64,000 nt of DNA from Alkaliphilus hydrothermalis (GTDB taxonomy: Bacteria; Bacillota; Clostridia; Peptostreptococcales; Natronincolaceae): positions 1 to 64,000 of the forward strand of contig NZ_JAFBEE010000004.1 in the NCBI RefSeq assembly GCF_016908555.1, read 5' to 3'. This document shows, in pieces, positions 53,573 through 62,830 of this stretch. A model generated the notes under the pieces. It had not been told where the DNA came from, did not search any database, and saw only the letters and a list, made by a program, of their open reading frames with translations. Made by a program: the position numbers and the translations under genes. Position 1 is the stretch's first letter. Each line of letters starts with the position of its first letter.

Positions 53573-54013
53573 CTAGAAACCCTTCATACTTTCAATTCCA
53601 CTATCTATTAAAGTACAGTCAATCTCCATAAAGTCCTCCAATATCCCTTCGTTCCATTGGGGCGGTCGCTTCATATTAATGAACTTTTCAGCCGTCTCTA
53701 TGGCTGATTCTATAATCATTAAGGAGTCCATATCCAGTTTACCCTTTTCATTGGAAACCAACACACTTTTGTAAACGGTTTCATTTGGTTTTACACTACC
53801 AGATAGAGGATGAGTAAGCAACTTATGTCCTTCATGAATTTTATCTCGTGTAATCTTCAATACCTCCAACAGTGTTCCGTCAATGAATTCTAAATGAAAT
53901 TTATCATTGTATTTATCTAAGACAACTTTGTTGTTGGTAATGATTGTAGCTTTCTTTTTCAATATTAACACCTCATTATAAGACATACCCACCTGTTTGT
54001 TAGATATCTCCAA
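53573..54013 (-). CDS. grdX: GrdX family protein
   Basis: A 146-residue protein of the GrdX family, which is found almost only in front of glycine/sarcosine/betaine reductase genes and has no proven function. Recognisable blocks are KKATIITNNKVVLDKY, HEGHKLLTHPLSGSVKPNET and LDMDSLMIIESAIETAEKFI, together with RPPQWNEGILEDFMEIDCTL. The annotated start is a TTG; an ATG at 53986 directly after AGGTGG is the alternative. First gene after the tandem glycine riboswitch. Confidence 0.85.
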   Translation of the reverse strand: MEISNKQVGMSYNEVLILKKKATIITNNKVVLDKYNDKFHLEFIDGTLLEVLKITRDKIHEGHKLLTHPLSGSVKPNETVYKSVLVSNEKGKLDMDSLMIIESAIETAEKFINMKRPPQWNEGILEDFMEIDCTLIDSGIESMKGF

Positions 54014-54041
54014 GTTTCAAGAAAAATATACAATTATACAA

Positions 54042-54093
54042 AAACAAAAAACAGGAATAACTATGAAAACGCCTCTACCATAGTTGTCCCTGT
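54042..54093 (-). terminator. Glycine riboswitch terminator
   Basis: The stem ACAGGGACAACTATG / CATAGTTATTCCTGT is followed by TTTTTTG on the minus strand. It shares its 5' arm with the 3' side of the second aptamer, so ligand binding would prevent terminator formation. Confidence 0.82.
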
Positions 54094-54287
54094 TCTTAAA
54101 ACCTGAGAGATTCTTTCCAGCTTACCCTATATAAGTAAGAAATAGAAATTGCTCCTTCGGTGCTCCCGCTTTCCAGAGTACTGTCCAAACACGGTCCTTT
54201 TGCCTGAGATGTTCACTAAGAATCTGGCGCAGTCCTTAGCTTGTTCCTTCGGCGCCCAATCCTAGTGGAATGAGTCTCTCCCGCATT
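54078..54287 (-). promoter_or_regulatory. Tandem glycine riboswitch
   Basis: Two aptamers are visible on the minus strand. The first has GGGAGAGACTC, GCGCCGAAGGAACAAGC, ATCTCAGGCAAAAGGACCG and GGACAGTACTCTGG. The second has GCGGGAGCACCGAAGGAGC and AATCTCTCAGGTTTTAAGAA followed by CAGGGACAAC. Glycine riboswitches of this layout usually switch genes on. Here it would induce grdX-trxB-trxA-grdEABCD when glycine is plentiful. Confidence 0.96.
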
Positions 54288-54362
54288 TATCTTCCAGTAA
54301 ATATATTGAATTATAATTTTTTTCAATGAATTTATGTATTGTTATTTCCTATTACAATACTC

Positions 54363-54391
54363 ATTATATTATAGACCCTCGACAGTGGCAA
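54363..54391 (-). promoter_or_regulatory. Promoter of the glycine reductase operon
   Basis: On the minus strand TTGCCA and TATAAT are separated by 17 bases, about 75 bases upstream of the first glycine aptamer. Confidence 0.8.
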
Positions 54392-54546
54392 CACTTTTTA
54401 TTATGAATTTAATGTATTTTTTTATCGTAATTTTTATTATTTTGTATAAATGAGCATTTTGCACTGTTAAAGGCATATCAAAACCCATGAACCAATAACG
54501 ATTTTAAATTTTCACAATATTGGACTGATGGTTTTATACCCTGCTT

Positions 54547-55017
54547 TTAAACCATACCTGGATAATTCCATTGCCTTAAAACTTCATAGACTACTATCGC
54601 TACAGTGTTGGATAGATTTAGAGACCTTGCTTTTTCATGCTGGAACATTGGTATACGAATACAATTATCAGGATTTGCTTCTAGAATTGACTTTGTAATA
54701 CCTGTAGTCTCCTTCCCAAACATAATATAGCAATTTTCTGGGAAATCTACGTCACTATATACTGTCTGGGTCCTTGTTTCACAGTAATAGACTTTTGCAT
54801 TTGGGTTAGCTACTAAAAATGCTTCATAATGATCGTAATACCTTAAATCCAACAAGTCCCAATAATCCAATCCAGCCCGTTTAACATGTTTTTCATCTAA
54901 AGAAAAGCCCGTGGGTCCAATTATGTGTAGTATGGAATTGGTAATCACACAGGTTCTTGCGATATTGCCTGTGTTTTGCGGAATCTCTGGCTCAAATAAA
55001 ACCACGTTTAATGGCAT
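54547..55017 (-). CDS. trmL: tRNA (cytidine(34)-2'-O)-methyltransferase TrmL
   Basis: A 156-residue SPOUT-class methyltransferase. The N-terminal LNVVLFEPEIPQNTGNIART and the knot region YIMFGKETTGI, IRIPMFQHEKARSLNLSNTV and AIVVYEVLRQW are diagnostic of the TrmL/YibK group. It methylates the 2'-O of the wobble base in some leucine tRNAs. An AGGAGG site precedes the ATG. It stands alone between the glycine operon promoter and an AT-rich gap. Confidence 0.95.
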   Translation of the reverse strand: MPLNVVLFEPEIPQNTGNIARTCVITNSILHIIGPTGFSLDEKHVKRAGLDYWDLLDLRYYDHYEAFLVANPNAKVYYCETRTQTVYSDVDFPENCYIMFGKETTGITKSILEANPDNCIRIPMFQHEKARSLNLSNTVAIVVYEVLRQWNYPGMV

Positions 55018-55114
55018 GTGTTTTCCTCCTACTATATTTATTTAGGTTTATTTAATATTTAATATTTATTATTTATTAGTTATTAATTAGTAATTAGTAA
55101 TTATTAATTAATAA

Positions 55115-55258
55115 TTATTGAATACTGACTATTTTGCCCTCACAGCTAAGCGTCGGCGGTGTAATGTCGATTTTACAGCCCTCATTTAAAAGATGAATAG
55201 CGGTATTTTTAGCTGTAGTAGTTTGCCCCATATTTGTGTCTAACATTTCTATACTCAT
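55115..55258 (-). CDS. Small ORF of uncertain status
   Basis: A 47-codon frame from ATG 55258 to TAA 55115 encodes SIEMLDTNMGQTTTAKNTAI followed by HLLNEGCKIDITPPTLSCEG and a short end. The composition looks protein-like and contrasts with the surrounding AT-rich sequence. The ribosome site (ACAGGA) is too close to the ATG to be convincing. It may be a small gene or a relic of a longer one. Confidence 0.35.
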   Translation of the reverse strand: MSIEMLDTNMGQTTTAKNTAIHLLNEGCKIDITPPTLSCEGKIVSIQ

Positions 55259-55543
55259 TCCTGTAGTCTAAATAATGATTTCCTGGACAATAAATAAATT
55301 ATACCATATTTCTTAACTAGTATAGGTTTTTTGTGTGTTGATTTTTAGGTTTATTGGTCCTTTTTCGCTTTTTTAAAGGATTTTATTGCTATCCATCGAC
55401 TACATAAATATAAATACTTTTTAAGTTATTTAAATTACTTGATATATTTCTTCAAGAGGTTTATAATTGTAATCGCAAGGAATAATAAATAATAGAGTTA
55501 TTATTTATATAGACTAATGCAAAGGAGGAGGCTAATTTAAGAT

Positions 55544-56368
55544 ATGGACGTTAAACCATTGAAAAAACTAAAATTATACGGTTTTAATAACCTAACTAAA
55601 ACCCTAAGCTTTAATATGTATGACATCTGTTATGCCAAAACTGTGGAAGATCGGAAGAATTATATTGAATATATAGATGAACAGTATAGTGCTGAGAGAT
55701 TGACCAATATCTTGACTAACGTAGCAGACATTATTGGTGCCAACATATTAAATATTGCAAAGCAAGACTATGATCCCCAAGGTGCCAGTGTTACCATGCT
55801 GGTTTCAGAAGGCTTAGTAGCTTCCAATGAAAATCACGGCGAAGAAGATCACAACAGTGAAGCCCCAGGACCTTTACCAGATGGTGTAGTTGCCCATTTA
55901 GATAAGAGTCATATTACAGTCCATACTTATCCAGAAAGTCATCCCGATGAAGGTATCAGTACCTTTAGGGCGGATATTGACGTTTCTACCTGTGGACATA
56001 TTTCTCCCCTAAAGGCTCTAAATTATCTGATTCATAGTTTTGATTCTGATATTATGTATATTGACTACAGAGTTAGAGGCTTTACTAGAGACGTGACTGG
56101 TAAGAAATTTTTCATTGATCACAAGATTAATTCTATTCAAAACTACATTGCTGGTGAGACTAGAAATAGATATCAAATGATCGACGTGAACGTATATCAA
56201 GAAAATATCTTCCATACCAAGATGATTCTTAAGGAATTTGATTTAGATAACTACCTATTCGGTATTACCAAAAAAGACCTATTGCCTGGTGAAAAAAAGA
56301 AGATAAAGCAAAGATTGAAAAAAGAGATGGCAGAAATCTTCTACGGAAGAAATATTCCAAAAGTATAA
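55544..56368 (+). CDS. speD: S-adenosylmethionine decarboxylase proenzyme
   Basis: A 274-residue pyruvoyl-dependent decarboxylase of the longer (E. coli-like) type. The self-cleavage site is in HLDKSHITVHTYPESHPDEG, where the Ser becomes the pyruvoyl group (about residue 125). DVSTCGHISPLKALNYLIHS and the C-terminal DYRVRGFTRDVTGKK are family blocks. It supplies decarboxylated SAM for spermidine synthesis. No speE is in the window. A GGAGGAGG site lies a little far (about 14 bases) upstream. Confidence 0.96.
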   Translation: MDVKPLKKLKLYGFNNLTKTLSFNMYDICYAKTVEDRKNYIEYIDEQYSAERLTNILTNVADIIGANILNIAKQDYDPQGASVTMLVSEGLVASNENHGEEDHNSEAPGPLPDGVVAHLDKSHITVHTYPESHPDEGISTFRADIDVSTCGHISPLKALNYLIHSFDSDIMYIDYRVRGFTRDVTGKKFFIDHKINSIQNYIAGETRNRYQMIDVNVYQENIFHTKMILKEFDLDNYLFGITKKDLLPGEKKKIKQRLKKEMAEIFYGRNIPKV

Positions 56369-56370
56369 TT

Positions 56371-56400
56371 AAACGGTTACAGTTTATCTGTAACCGTTTT
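56371..56400 (+). terminator. speD terminator
   Basis: The hairpin AAACGGTTACAG / CTGTAACCGTTT is followed by TTAAATTTTTT. Confidence 0.88.
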
Positions 56401-56497
56401 AAATTTTTTGAGTTCAGTATTATTAGCAAACTAATTCGTTTATTTTTGATGATATTTTGGTATGATTATATTATAGATAATCAAAGGAGGTCACCAA

Positions 56498-57277
56498 ATG
56501 GCTAAATTGGAAGCAAAGATTCATCACCTTTTCCACAGTGGTTTTGCAGTTGAAACCTCTAATCATTTTGTAATTTTTGATTATTACCTAGATGAAGTAC
56601 TTGAAGGGCAGACCAGAACTTTAGAAAATGGCGTTATTACTGCTGAACTATTGAAGGACAAGAAAAATGTACTGGTACTTGTTACCCACAATCATAGGGA
56701 TCACTTTAATCCTGTAATTTTCCAATGGCAGGATGCCAACCCCAATATTTCTTATATCTTTGCAGATGAAATTGAGATTCCTTCCCACATTAAAAACGCT
56801 TATACCTTAAAAGTATATGAGTCTGTAGCGATAGAGGATAAAACGCTAATTAAAGCCTACGGCACCACCGATAGAGGAGGCTCCTTTATGGTGGAGGTGG
56901 ATGGTCTACACATTTATCATTCAGGGGATTTAAACTGGTGGAACTGGAAGAGCTTCACTGAAGAGCAACAAATTAAAGAAGAAGAAGATTTTAAGTTTGA
57001 GGTTAATAAAATCACAGAAAAAGTTGATATTGCCTTTGTTCCTGTTGATCCACGACTTGAAGAATCATTCCATCTAGCAGGTCAATATTTTGCCCAAGTT
57101 TTACAACCTAAACTATTAGTCCCCATCCATTTTGGAGACCAGTACCATATTACAAAAGAATTTTTAGATAAAATGCTCTGTCACTCAATCCCTAGCGCTT
57201 TAATTCAACAGCGGGGACAGATGATTCAGTTTAGTAAGAATTTGCCTCATCCTGCCTGTTGCAGAGGTAAGATTTAA
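56498..57277 (+). CDS. Metallo-beta-lactamase-fold metal-dependent hydrolase
   Basis: A 259-residue predicted cytoplasmic hydrolase of the MBL fold, UlaG-like branch. The metal-binding motif is VTHNHRDHFNP (H-x-H-x-D-H) around residues 66-76; further ligands are YHSGDLNWW and LVPIHFGDQYH. An excellent AAAGGAGGT site precedes the ATG. The substrate is unknown. It converges with the phosphoesterase gene, with a hairpin repeat between them. Confidence 0.87.
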   Translation: MAKLEAKIHHLFHSGFAVETSNHFVIFDYYLDEVLEGQTRTLENGVITAELLKDKKNVLVLVTHNHRDHFNPVIFQWQDANPNISYIFADEIEIPSHIKNAYTLKVYESVAIEDKTLIKAYGTTDRGGSFMVEVDGLHIYHSGDLNWWNWKSFTEEQQIKEEEDFKFEVNKITEKVDIAFVPVDPRLEESFHLAGQYFAQVLQPKLLVPIHFGDQYHITKEFLDKMLCHSIPSALIQQRGQMIQFSKNLPHPACCRGKI

Positions 57278-57282
57278 AGTAA

Positions 57283-57341
57283 AAAAACGCCAGCTACCGG
57301 TACGTATACAAAAATACGTAAGGTTGCTGGCGTTTTGCAGT
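57283..57341. repeat. Interspersed hairpin repeat (copy 4), bidirectional terminator
   Basis: The stem AAAAAACGCCAGC / GCTGGCGTTTT surrounds TACGTATAC...AATACGTA and is followed by GCAGTG. It has the same layout as the copies at 21667, 37643 and 37742 but lacks the terminal inverted repeats. It lies between two convergent genes. Confidence 0.78.
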
Positions 57342-57345
57342 GTTC

Positions 57346-58437
57346 TTATTGATAGATTACTAACTTCACAATCTCACAATCGGAAAACAACCTCATTGGG
57401 GGACCCCATGTACCTGTTCCAGAAGTGGTATAGATATGACCCTCTCGATATTGATATAGTCCATAGGCATATCTATAAAATAAGTTAATCATCAAACTTA
57501 ATGGTAGTATTTGCCCCTTGTGGGTATGTCCTGAAAGCTGTAAATCCACCCCCATTTCCACTGCTTGACGGAAGAATAATGGCTGATGGGATAGTAATAC
57601 ATTGTAGTGACTCTCTTTTGATTGGGACAAGACTTGTTTAAATAATGGCTTGTTATATCTAGCCACCCCTTCATCCAACCCCAGTAATTGCAGTTCATCA
57701 TTCACTTCTATCCCTTGATTCATTAGTAGCTTAATATTAGCCTTGCCTAAAAAGGTTTTATACTCCTTCATTCCCCTATAATGGTCATGGTTGCCAGCTA
57801 TTGCATACACCCCATATTTGCTCTTAAATTCCCTCAGTAGAGCTTCAAATCTTTCAACATATTTGTACTCATCATCCACCAAGTCTCCTGTTATCACTAT
57901 AACATCTGGTGATAATTTATTTACCTGCTGCACCATTGACCTTACCCATTTCAGTGATGTCATCATCCCTAAATGTATGTCGGATAATAAAACAATGCTT
58001 AGATCACGATCTAGTTTAAGCTTTTTACTTTGAATCTTAACCTCCTTCACCACTGGCCCCTTTGATACTTTGTAAATAGACCAAAATATTGCTATAACAA
58101 TGACACCTAGACTAATAGGAAAAATCACTGGATTATACTTCCTACCTAAGAATAATAATATGATGTCCTTTAATAAAAAGATGCTTAAAGCCGTGGATAT
58201 AATCCCAAACCACGTATTCCCAATATATGAAAGCCTATAAACGGGAAATTTCATCTGGAGAAATCGGCTAATGATAAAAACTGAACCTAACGTAATAAAA
58301 AGTATCTCTAAGAATAACTTACTCCCCTCCACTAAACCAAAGCCCATCATTAAGTTGTCATAAACATAATAGTTCATGCCAGTATAGATCGTTGTCATAA
58401 TTGTAAGAAATACCATGAAGGTTGCTATTTTCTTCAA
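57346..58437 (-). CDS. Membrane-bound metallophosphoesterase
   Basis: A 363-residue protein with an N-terminal block of about four helices (first 140 residues) and a C-terminal calcineurin-type phosphoesterase domain. All metal-site motifs are visible: LLSDIHLGM, VITGDLVDD, AIAGNHDHY, LLSHQP and LQLSGHTHKGQ. It resembles the YkuE/YaeI group that acts on lipid or cell-envelope phosphates. I chose the TTG after GGGGGGAG; the open frame begins with another TTG eleven codons upstream. Confidence 0.88.
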   Translation of the reverse strand: MKKIATFMVFLTIMTTIYTGMNYYVYDNLMMGFGLVEGSKLFLEILFITLGSVFIISRFLQMKFPVYRLSYIGNTWFGIISTALSIFLLKDIILLFLGRKYNPVIFPISLGVIVIAIFWSIYKVSKGPVVKEVKIQSKKLKLDRDLSIVLLSDIHLGMMTSLKWVRSMVQQVNKLSPDVIVITGDLVDDEYKYVERFEALLREFKSKYGVYAIAGNHDHYRGMKEYKTFLGKANIKLLMNQGIEVNDELQLLGLDEGVARYNKPLFKQVLSQSKESHYNVLLSHQPLFFRQAVEMGVDLQLSGHTHKGQILPLSLMINLFYRYAYGLYQYREGHIYTTSGTGTWGPPMRLFSDCEIVKLVIYQ

Positions 58438-58674
58438 TCTACTCCCCCCTTGTATGTTATATTTGCTCAAATTCCTATCCGTATAATCTAGTAACTTTCA
58501 TTTAAGTTACATTTTAGATTCTCGTCTTTGCCCTCTATTATCATACTATTCATCTTTGTTTTTTTCTTACAGTAATAATTGTCCAACAGACATATTCAAA
58601 GTATAAGGAATTTTTAACCAATAATCAAGTTGACTAACCGCCATCACTTTAGAAGCCAATACATTCTAAAATAG

Positions 58675-58733
58675 AAAAAACAGCAATCCCTACGCATATA
58701 GAAATACGTAAAGTTGCTGTTGGTTTTTACAAT
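58675..58733. repeat. Interspersed hairpin repeat (copy 5)
   Basis: AAAAAACAGCAATCCCTACG, CATATAG, AAATACGTAAAGTTGCTGTT shows the same stem-GCGTAT/ATACG-stem layout as the other copies. It lies downstream of the exported protein gene at 58784 and may be its terminator. The rest of 58471-58783 is AT-rich with no gene. Confidence 0.7.
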
Positions 58734-58783
58734 ACGGTGCACTTTTAACTATCTTACTGCTCTATTACTCTAGACTGTGCTTC

Positions 58784-59830
58784 TTACTCCATCTTCTCCC
58801 CATCATCTATCACAATCTGTCCCTCAAATACATACGCATTATTCATACCCACTACATCCCTAAAGAAGCTTAGAGGAACAAAGGTGCTACCGTCCTTGAT
58901 TTCTGGAGCAGAGCCCAACTGAATAGGGGCAGTTTTCATGTAGGTATAGTAGTCTTTTCCTATTGTTAAGGATATCCCTTTTCCCATCATGACCCGCTTG
59001 TTTTCTCCATCCCATTTAATCTCATACCCTAAAGATTCAGCTATACTTCTTAGGGGAACCATTACAAAACCTAATTCATTCATATAGGCAGCTGAAGCTG
59101 GTATTATACTATTCTCAACAATGATCTCCATAGTAGAAAAATCCATACCCATTTCTAAATCCTCATCAATAGGTTCCTCCCCCACTGGCACTGCTTTTTC
59201 TGTCAATACCACAATCTTATTTGGAGTCGTTTGGGCTGGAATACTTCTTGTGGTAATATCATAAAAGACAACTAAATCTCGATCTGCTAGACTACCTTCA
59301 AAGACACTACCATCCTCCATAACGATTTTAGTATCCTCCGATACATTTAACTTTAAGGACTGATCTCTACTGAGGAAGCCCTTGTCAAACTCATCTACTT
59401 TTATAGCTCCTTCCAGTTCTCCTACTACTGCAACCCTTGCATTGTATTGTGCTGGATAAATCATAATCATTGGAGCAAAAGCATCGTAAAAACCAGTAAG
59501 TTTTACTCCTTCTTTAATCTCTGTAGCATTCACAACGTATGTATCTTGAGAAATGATGATATTAGCTACACCTCCCCTTTCATCCTCCACCAAAAACATT
59601 TTAGCCCCCTCAATACCCCCGTGTTCCCTTATTTCTTTGACAGTACCTGTAAAGCAATTGAAATGGGCTTGTTGAGATTCGCTTATCTCCGTGGTTACTA
59701 CAGTACTGTTCTGATCCGCTCCATCCTTAATAGCTGAATAGGGTTGTATGTCAGCAGCAAAGCCACTTGTGGTAGCAGTAAGTAAAATTGATGCTGAAAG
59801 TAGTCCCACCATTACTTTGTTTGATTTCAT
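58784..59830 (-). CDS. Exported protein with copper-amine-oxidase-like domain
   Basis: A 348-residue secreted protein. A signal peptide (KSNKVMVGLLSASILLTATT, cleavage near SGFAA) is followed by a middle part of two beta-rich repeats (HFNCFTGTVKEIRE and similar). The C-terminal 100 residues are a copper amine oxidase N-domain-like module, IPASAAYMNELGFVMVPLRS followed by IAESLGYEIKWDGENKRVMM. Such modules are common in clostridial cell-surface proteins and are thought to bind the wall. The function is unknown. An AGGAGGG site precedes the ATG. Confidence 0.87.
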   Translation of the reverse strand: MKSNKVMVGLLSASILLTATTSGFAADIQPYSAIKDGADQNSTVVTTEISESQQAHFNCFTGTVKEIREHGGIEGAKMFLVEDERGGVANIIISQDTYVVNATEIKEGVKLTGFYDAFAPMIMIYPAQYNARVAVVGELEGAIKVDEFDKGFLSRDQSLKLNVSEDTKIVMEDGSVFEGSLADRDLVVFYDITTRSIPAQTTPNKIVVLTEKAVPVGEEPIDEDLEMGMDFSTMEIIVENSIIPASAAYMNELGFVMVPLRSIAESLGYEIKWDGENKRVMMGKGISLTIGKDYYTYMKTAPIQLGSAPEIKDGSTFVPLSFFRDVVGMNNAYVFEGQIVIDDGEKME

Positions 59831-59960
59831 GTTGTATTCCCTCCTATTTATTTCTTGTGTTTTTCTTATTCATTAATTAGACGTAGAGACAAATTAATTT
59901 GTTTCGTATCATATCAAATAAAATATAGATCTACTAGTCTGAAATTTATGATAAATAAAG

Positions 59961-59992
59961 GAGCTACAGAAATCTCCCTATTTCCGTAGCTC
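59961..59992 (-). terminator. leuS terminator
   Basis: The stem GAGCTACGGAAA / TTTCTGTAGCTC is followed by CTTTATTTAT on the minus strand, about 60 bases past the leuS stop. Confidence 0.78.
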
Positions 59993-60054
59993 TTCTCACT
60001 AGCAAATCCTTCATTATAAGGTTTATATTAAAAATGATTATCATGAATACTCTT

Positions 60055-62472
60055 TTATTTAACCACAATATTATAGATTTTATCTGGTACAAAGATTTCC
60101 TTCACAATCCTTTTATTTGCAATAGCTGAAGATATTGATTGCTCCTCCATCACTTTTGATTTGACATCTTCCTTCTTTGCCCCTCTTGCAAGCGAAACCT
60201 TTCCCTTTAGTTTCCCATTGATTTGTACCACGATCTCCACTACTTCATCAATGGTTTTAACCTCTTCCCATTTTGGCCACTGGGCTTTATAAACAAAACC
60301 GTCAAATTCTAATTCTTGCCATAGTTCCTCCGTAATATGGGGGGCTACTGGATTTAAAAGGATTAACAGAATTCTAAAATCCTCCTTTGTAATTGAGCCA
60401 AGATCATAAAAATCATTTACTTGACTCATCATACTGGCAACTGCTGTATTGAATTTCAATTGTTCAAAGTCTTCACTGACTTTTTTAATGGTTTTATGAA
60501 TATTCCCCTCTAACTTCTTTGATAACTCAGTGTCCTCAGTTAAAATAGTTTGAAGTTTCCATACTCTATCTAAGAATCGCCTACAGCCCTTTAATCCATT
60601 GTGAGACCAGGGAACACTTTTCTCAAAGTCACCTATGAACATTTCATAGATCCTAAGGGTATCGGCTCCATACTCATTTACCAAGTCATCTGGGTTGATT
60701 ACATTTCCTCTGGATTTTGACATTTTTTCATTATTCTCCCCCATAATCATTCCGTGGGAAGTACGTTTTTGATAGGGTTCTGGAGTGGGCACGATGCCAC
60801 AATCATATAAAAATTTATGCCAAAATCTTGAGTAAAGTAGATGTAGGGTTGTATGCTCCATACCCCCATTATACCAATCAATAGGAGTCCAATAATCCAA
60901 GTTTTCCTTACTGGCTAGTTCCTTGTCATTGTGGGGATCTGCGTATCTAAGGAAATACCATGAAGAGCCTGCCCATTGGGGCATTGTATCCGTTTCCCTT
61001 CGACCTTTACCACCACATTTGGGACAATTTGTTTCTACCCAATCAGTAACATTAGCTAAAGGAGATTCCCCATTGTCGGTGGGCTCATAACTTTCCACAT
61101 CTGGTAGTAGTAGTGGTAGTTCTTCTTCAGGTACAGGAACCCAGCCACATTCTTTGCAATATATCAATGGAATCGGCTCACCCCAATATCTTTGACGTGA
61201 AAATACCCAATCCCTCAGCTTGAAATTAACCTTCCTCTCACCAATCCCCTTTTCCTCTAACCAACTGCTGATTTTTAGCTTTGCCTCTGACACCGATAAT
61301 CCATCTAAAAATCCTGAATTCACCATCGTATCCGCTTCCGTATCTGTAAAGGCTTCTTCTTTGACATTTCCTCCAGCTATCACCTCAATAATGGGCAAAT
61401 GAAACTGATTGGCAAACTCCCAATCTCTGCTATCATGGGCAGGGACAGCCATTATCGCTCCTGTACCATAGGACATCAATACATAATCCGATACAAAGAC
61501 TGGAATGTTTTCTCCAGTAACGGGGTTAGTCGCTTCAATCCCCTCTACCTTCAATCCTGTTTTCTCCTTTACCAGCTCTGTTCTTTCAAATTCTGATTTC
61601 TTATTGGCCTCTTCTCGATAGGCTTCTATCTCTGCCATGTTCCTAATATTTTTCTGTAGTTTTTCGATTATTGGATGATCTGGTGCAATAACCATATAGG
61701 TGGCACCAAATATTGTATCTGGTCTAGTGGTATACACTTTTATTCCATCATCTTCGGTAACAGAAAAATCAACCTCCATTCCCTCAGATCGGCCAATCCA
61801 ATTCTTCTGCTGAATCTTTACCCGTTCAATATAGTCAACAAGGTCTAAATCCTTAATCAATTTCTCAGCATACTCAGTAATCTTTAACATCCATTGATTC
61901 TTTACTTTTCGGACAACTTCCCCTCCACAGCGTTCACATCCACCGTTTACGACTTCTTCATTTGCAAGTCCCACCTTACAATCGGTACACCAATTGATAG
62001 GAATTTCTTTTTTATAGGCTAACCCCTTTTCAAACAGCTTTAGGAAAATCCATTGGGTCCATTTGTAATAGTTGGGGTCTGTTGTATTGATCTCCCTTGA
62101 CCAATCAAAGGAAATGCCTAAAGATCGCACCTGTTCTTTATATCTAGCAACATTTCTCTCCGTCACAATAGCAGGATGAATCTTGTTCTTGATTGCATAG
62201 TTCTCCGTAGGCAGACCGAAGGCATCCCAGCCAATGGGATATAAGACATTATAACCCTCTAGTCTTCTTTTTCTTGCCACGATATCCATTGCTGTGTAGG
62301 GACGGGGATGACCTACATGTAGCCCCTGTCCAGACGGATAGGGAAACTCGATTAATGCATAAAACTTTGGTTTAGTTTTGTCTTCTGTTGTTTCAAAAGC
62401 TTTATTAGACTCCCAAATTTCATGCCATTTTTCTTCTATATCACTGGGAATATACTGTTTTTCCATTGCCAT
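60055..62472 (-). CDS. leuS: Leucyl-tRNA synthetase
   Basis: An 805-residue class I aminoacyl-tRNA synthetase. The HIGH-like motif is FPYPSGQGLHVGHPRPYT (residues about 43-60). The CP1 editing domain carries TTRPDTIFGATYMVIAPDH (T-rich loop) and GTGAIMAVPAHDSRDWEFA. Two zinc-type Cys pairs are CTDC and CERC. The KMSKS motif is NEKMSKSRGNVINPDDLV. It charges tRNA-Leu. A T-box leader precedes the gene. Confidence 0.98.
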   Translation of the reverse strand: MAMEKQYIPSDIEEKWHEIWESNKAFETTEDKTKPKFYALIEFPYPSGQGLHVGHPRPYTAMDIVARKRRLEGYNVLYPIGWDAFGLPTENYAIKNKIHPAIVTERNVARYKEQVRSLGISFDWSREINTTDPNYYKWTQWIFLKLFEKGLAYKKEIPINWCTDCKVGLANEEVVNGGCERCGGEVVRKVKNQWMLKITEYAEKLIKDLDLVDYIERVKIQQKNWIGRSEGMEVDFSVTEDDGIKVYTTRPDTIFGATYMVIAPDHPIIEKLQKNIRNMAEIEAYREEANKKSEFERTELVKEKTGLKVEGIEATNPVTGENIPVFVSDYVLMSYGTGAIMAVPAHDSRDWEFANQFHLPIIEVIAGGNVKEEAFTDTEADTMVNSGFLDGLSVSEAKLKISSWLEEKGIGERKVNFKLRDWVFSRQRYWGEPIPLIYCKECGWVPVPEEELPLLLPDVESYEPTDNGESPLANVTDWVETNCPKCGGKGRRETDTMPQWAGSSWYFLRYADPHNDKELASKENLDYWTPIDWYNGGMEHTTLHLLYSRFWHKFLYDCGIVPTPEPYQKRTSHGMIMGENNEKMSKSRGNVINPDDLVNEYGADTLRIYEMFIGDFEKSVPWSHNGLKGCRRFLDRVWKLQTILTEDTELSKKLEGNIHKTIKKVSEDFEQLKFNTAVASMMSQVNDFYDLGSITKEDFRILLILLNPVAPHITEELWQELEFDGFVYKAQWPKWEEVKTIDEVVEIVVQINGKLKGKVSLARGAKKEDVKSKVMEEQSISSAIANKRIVKEIFVPDKIYNIVVK

Positions 62473-62522
62473 TAATAGATCACTTCCTTTTTTGATTTAT
62501 TTAAGTAATATTATCAAAAACT

Positions 62523-62562
62523 AAAAAAGGACCATCACCTCAAATCTAGAGGCGAAGGGTCC
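62523..62562 (-). terminator. T-box terminator before leuS
   Basis: The stem GGACCCTTCGCCTC / GAGGTGATGGTCC is followed by TTTTTTAG on the minus strand. Its 5' arm follows the T-box motif directly. Confidence 0.9.
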
Positions 62563-62775
62563 GCGGTACCACTCTAATTGATGACATAGATTAACACTAT
62601 GTCATCCACTCAAAACCATAACGGGGTCAACCGATTAGAATTACTACTATTTCATTCTAATAGCTCAAGGACGAGTTCAGCACAATTGTTACTACTTCCC
62701 ACCAACCAGTAGCTCTCTGAAAACAAATAAGTAACCTACTACTTCCCATCGTTGCGTTTTATATTATTGTTTCTA
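62523..62775 (-). promoter_or_regulatory. T-box leader of leuS
   Basis: The diagnostic motif AGAGTGGTACCGCG is present on the minus strand at 62562-62575, followed by a terminator. A long stem I region runs upstream (AACGATGGGAAGTAGTAGG, then GAACTCGTCC). CTC in GAACTCG is a plausible leucine specifier codon, though I did not fold stem I. Uncharged tRNA-Leu would favour antitermination and raise leuS expression. Confidence 0.93.
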
Positions 62776-62830
62776 AACATACTACCAAAATATTCTTTAT
62801 ATGTCAATAATATATTTTTGTTATGAGAAT

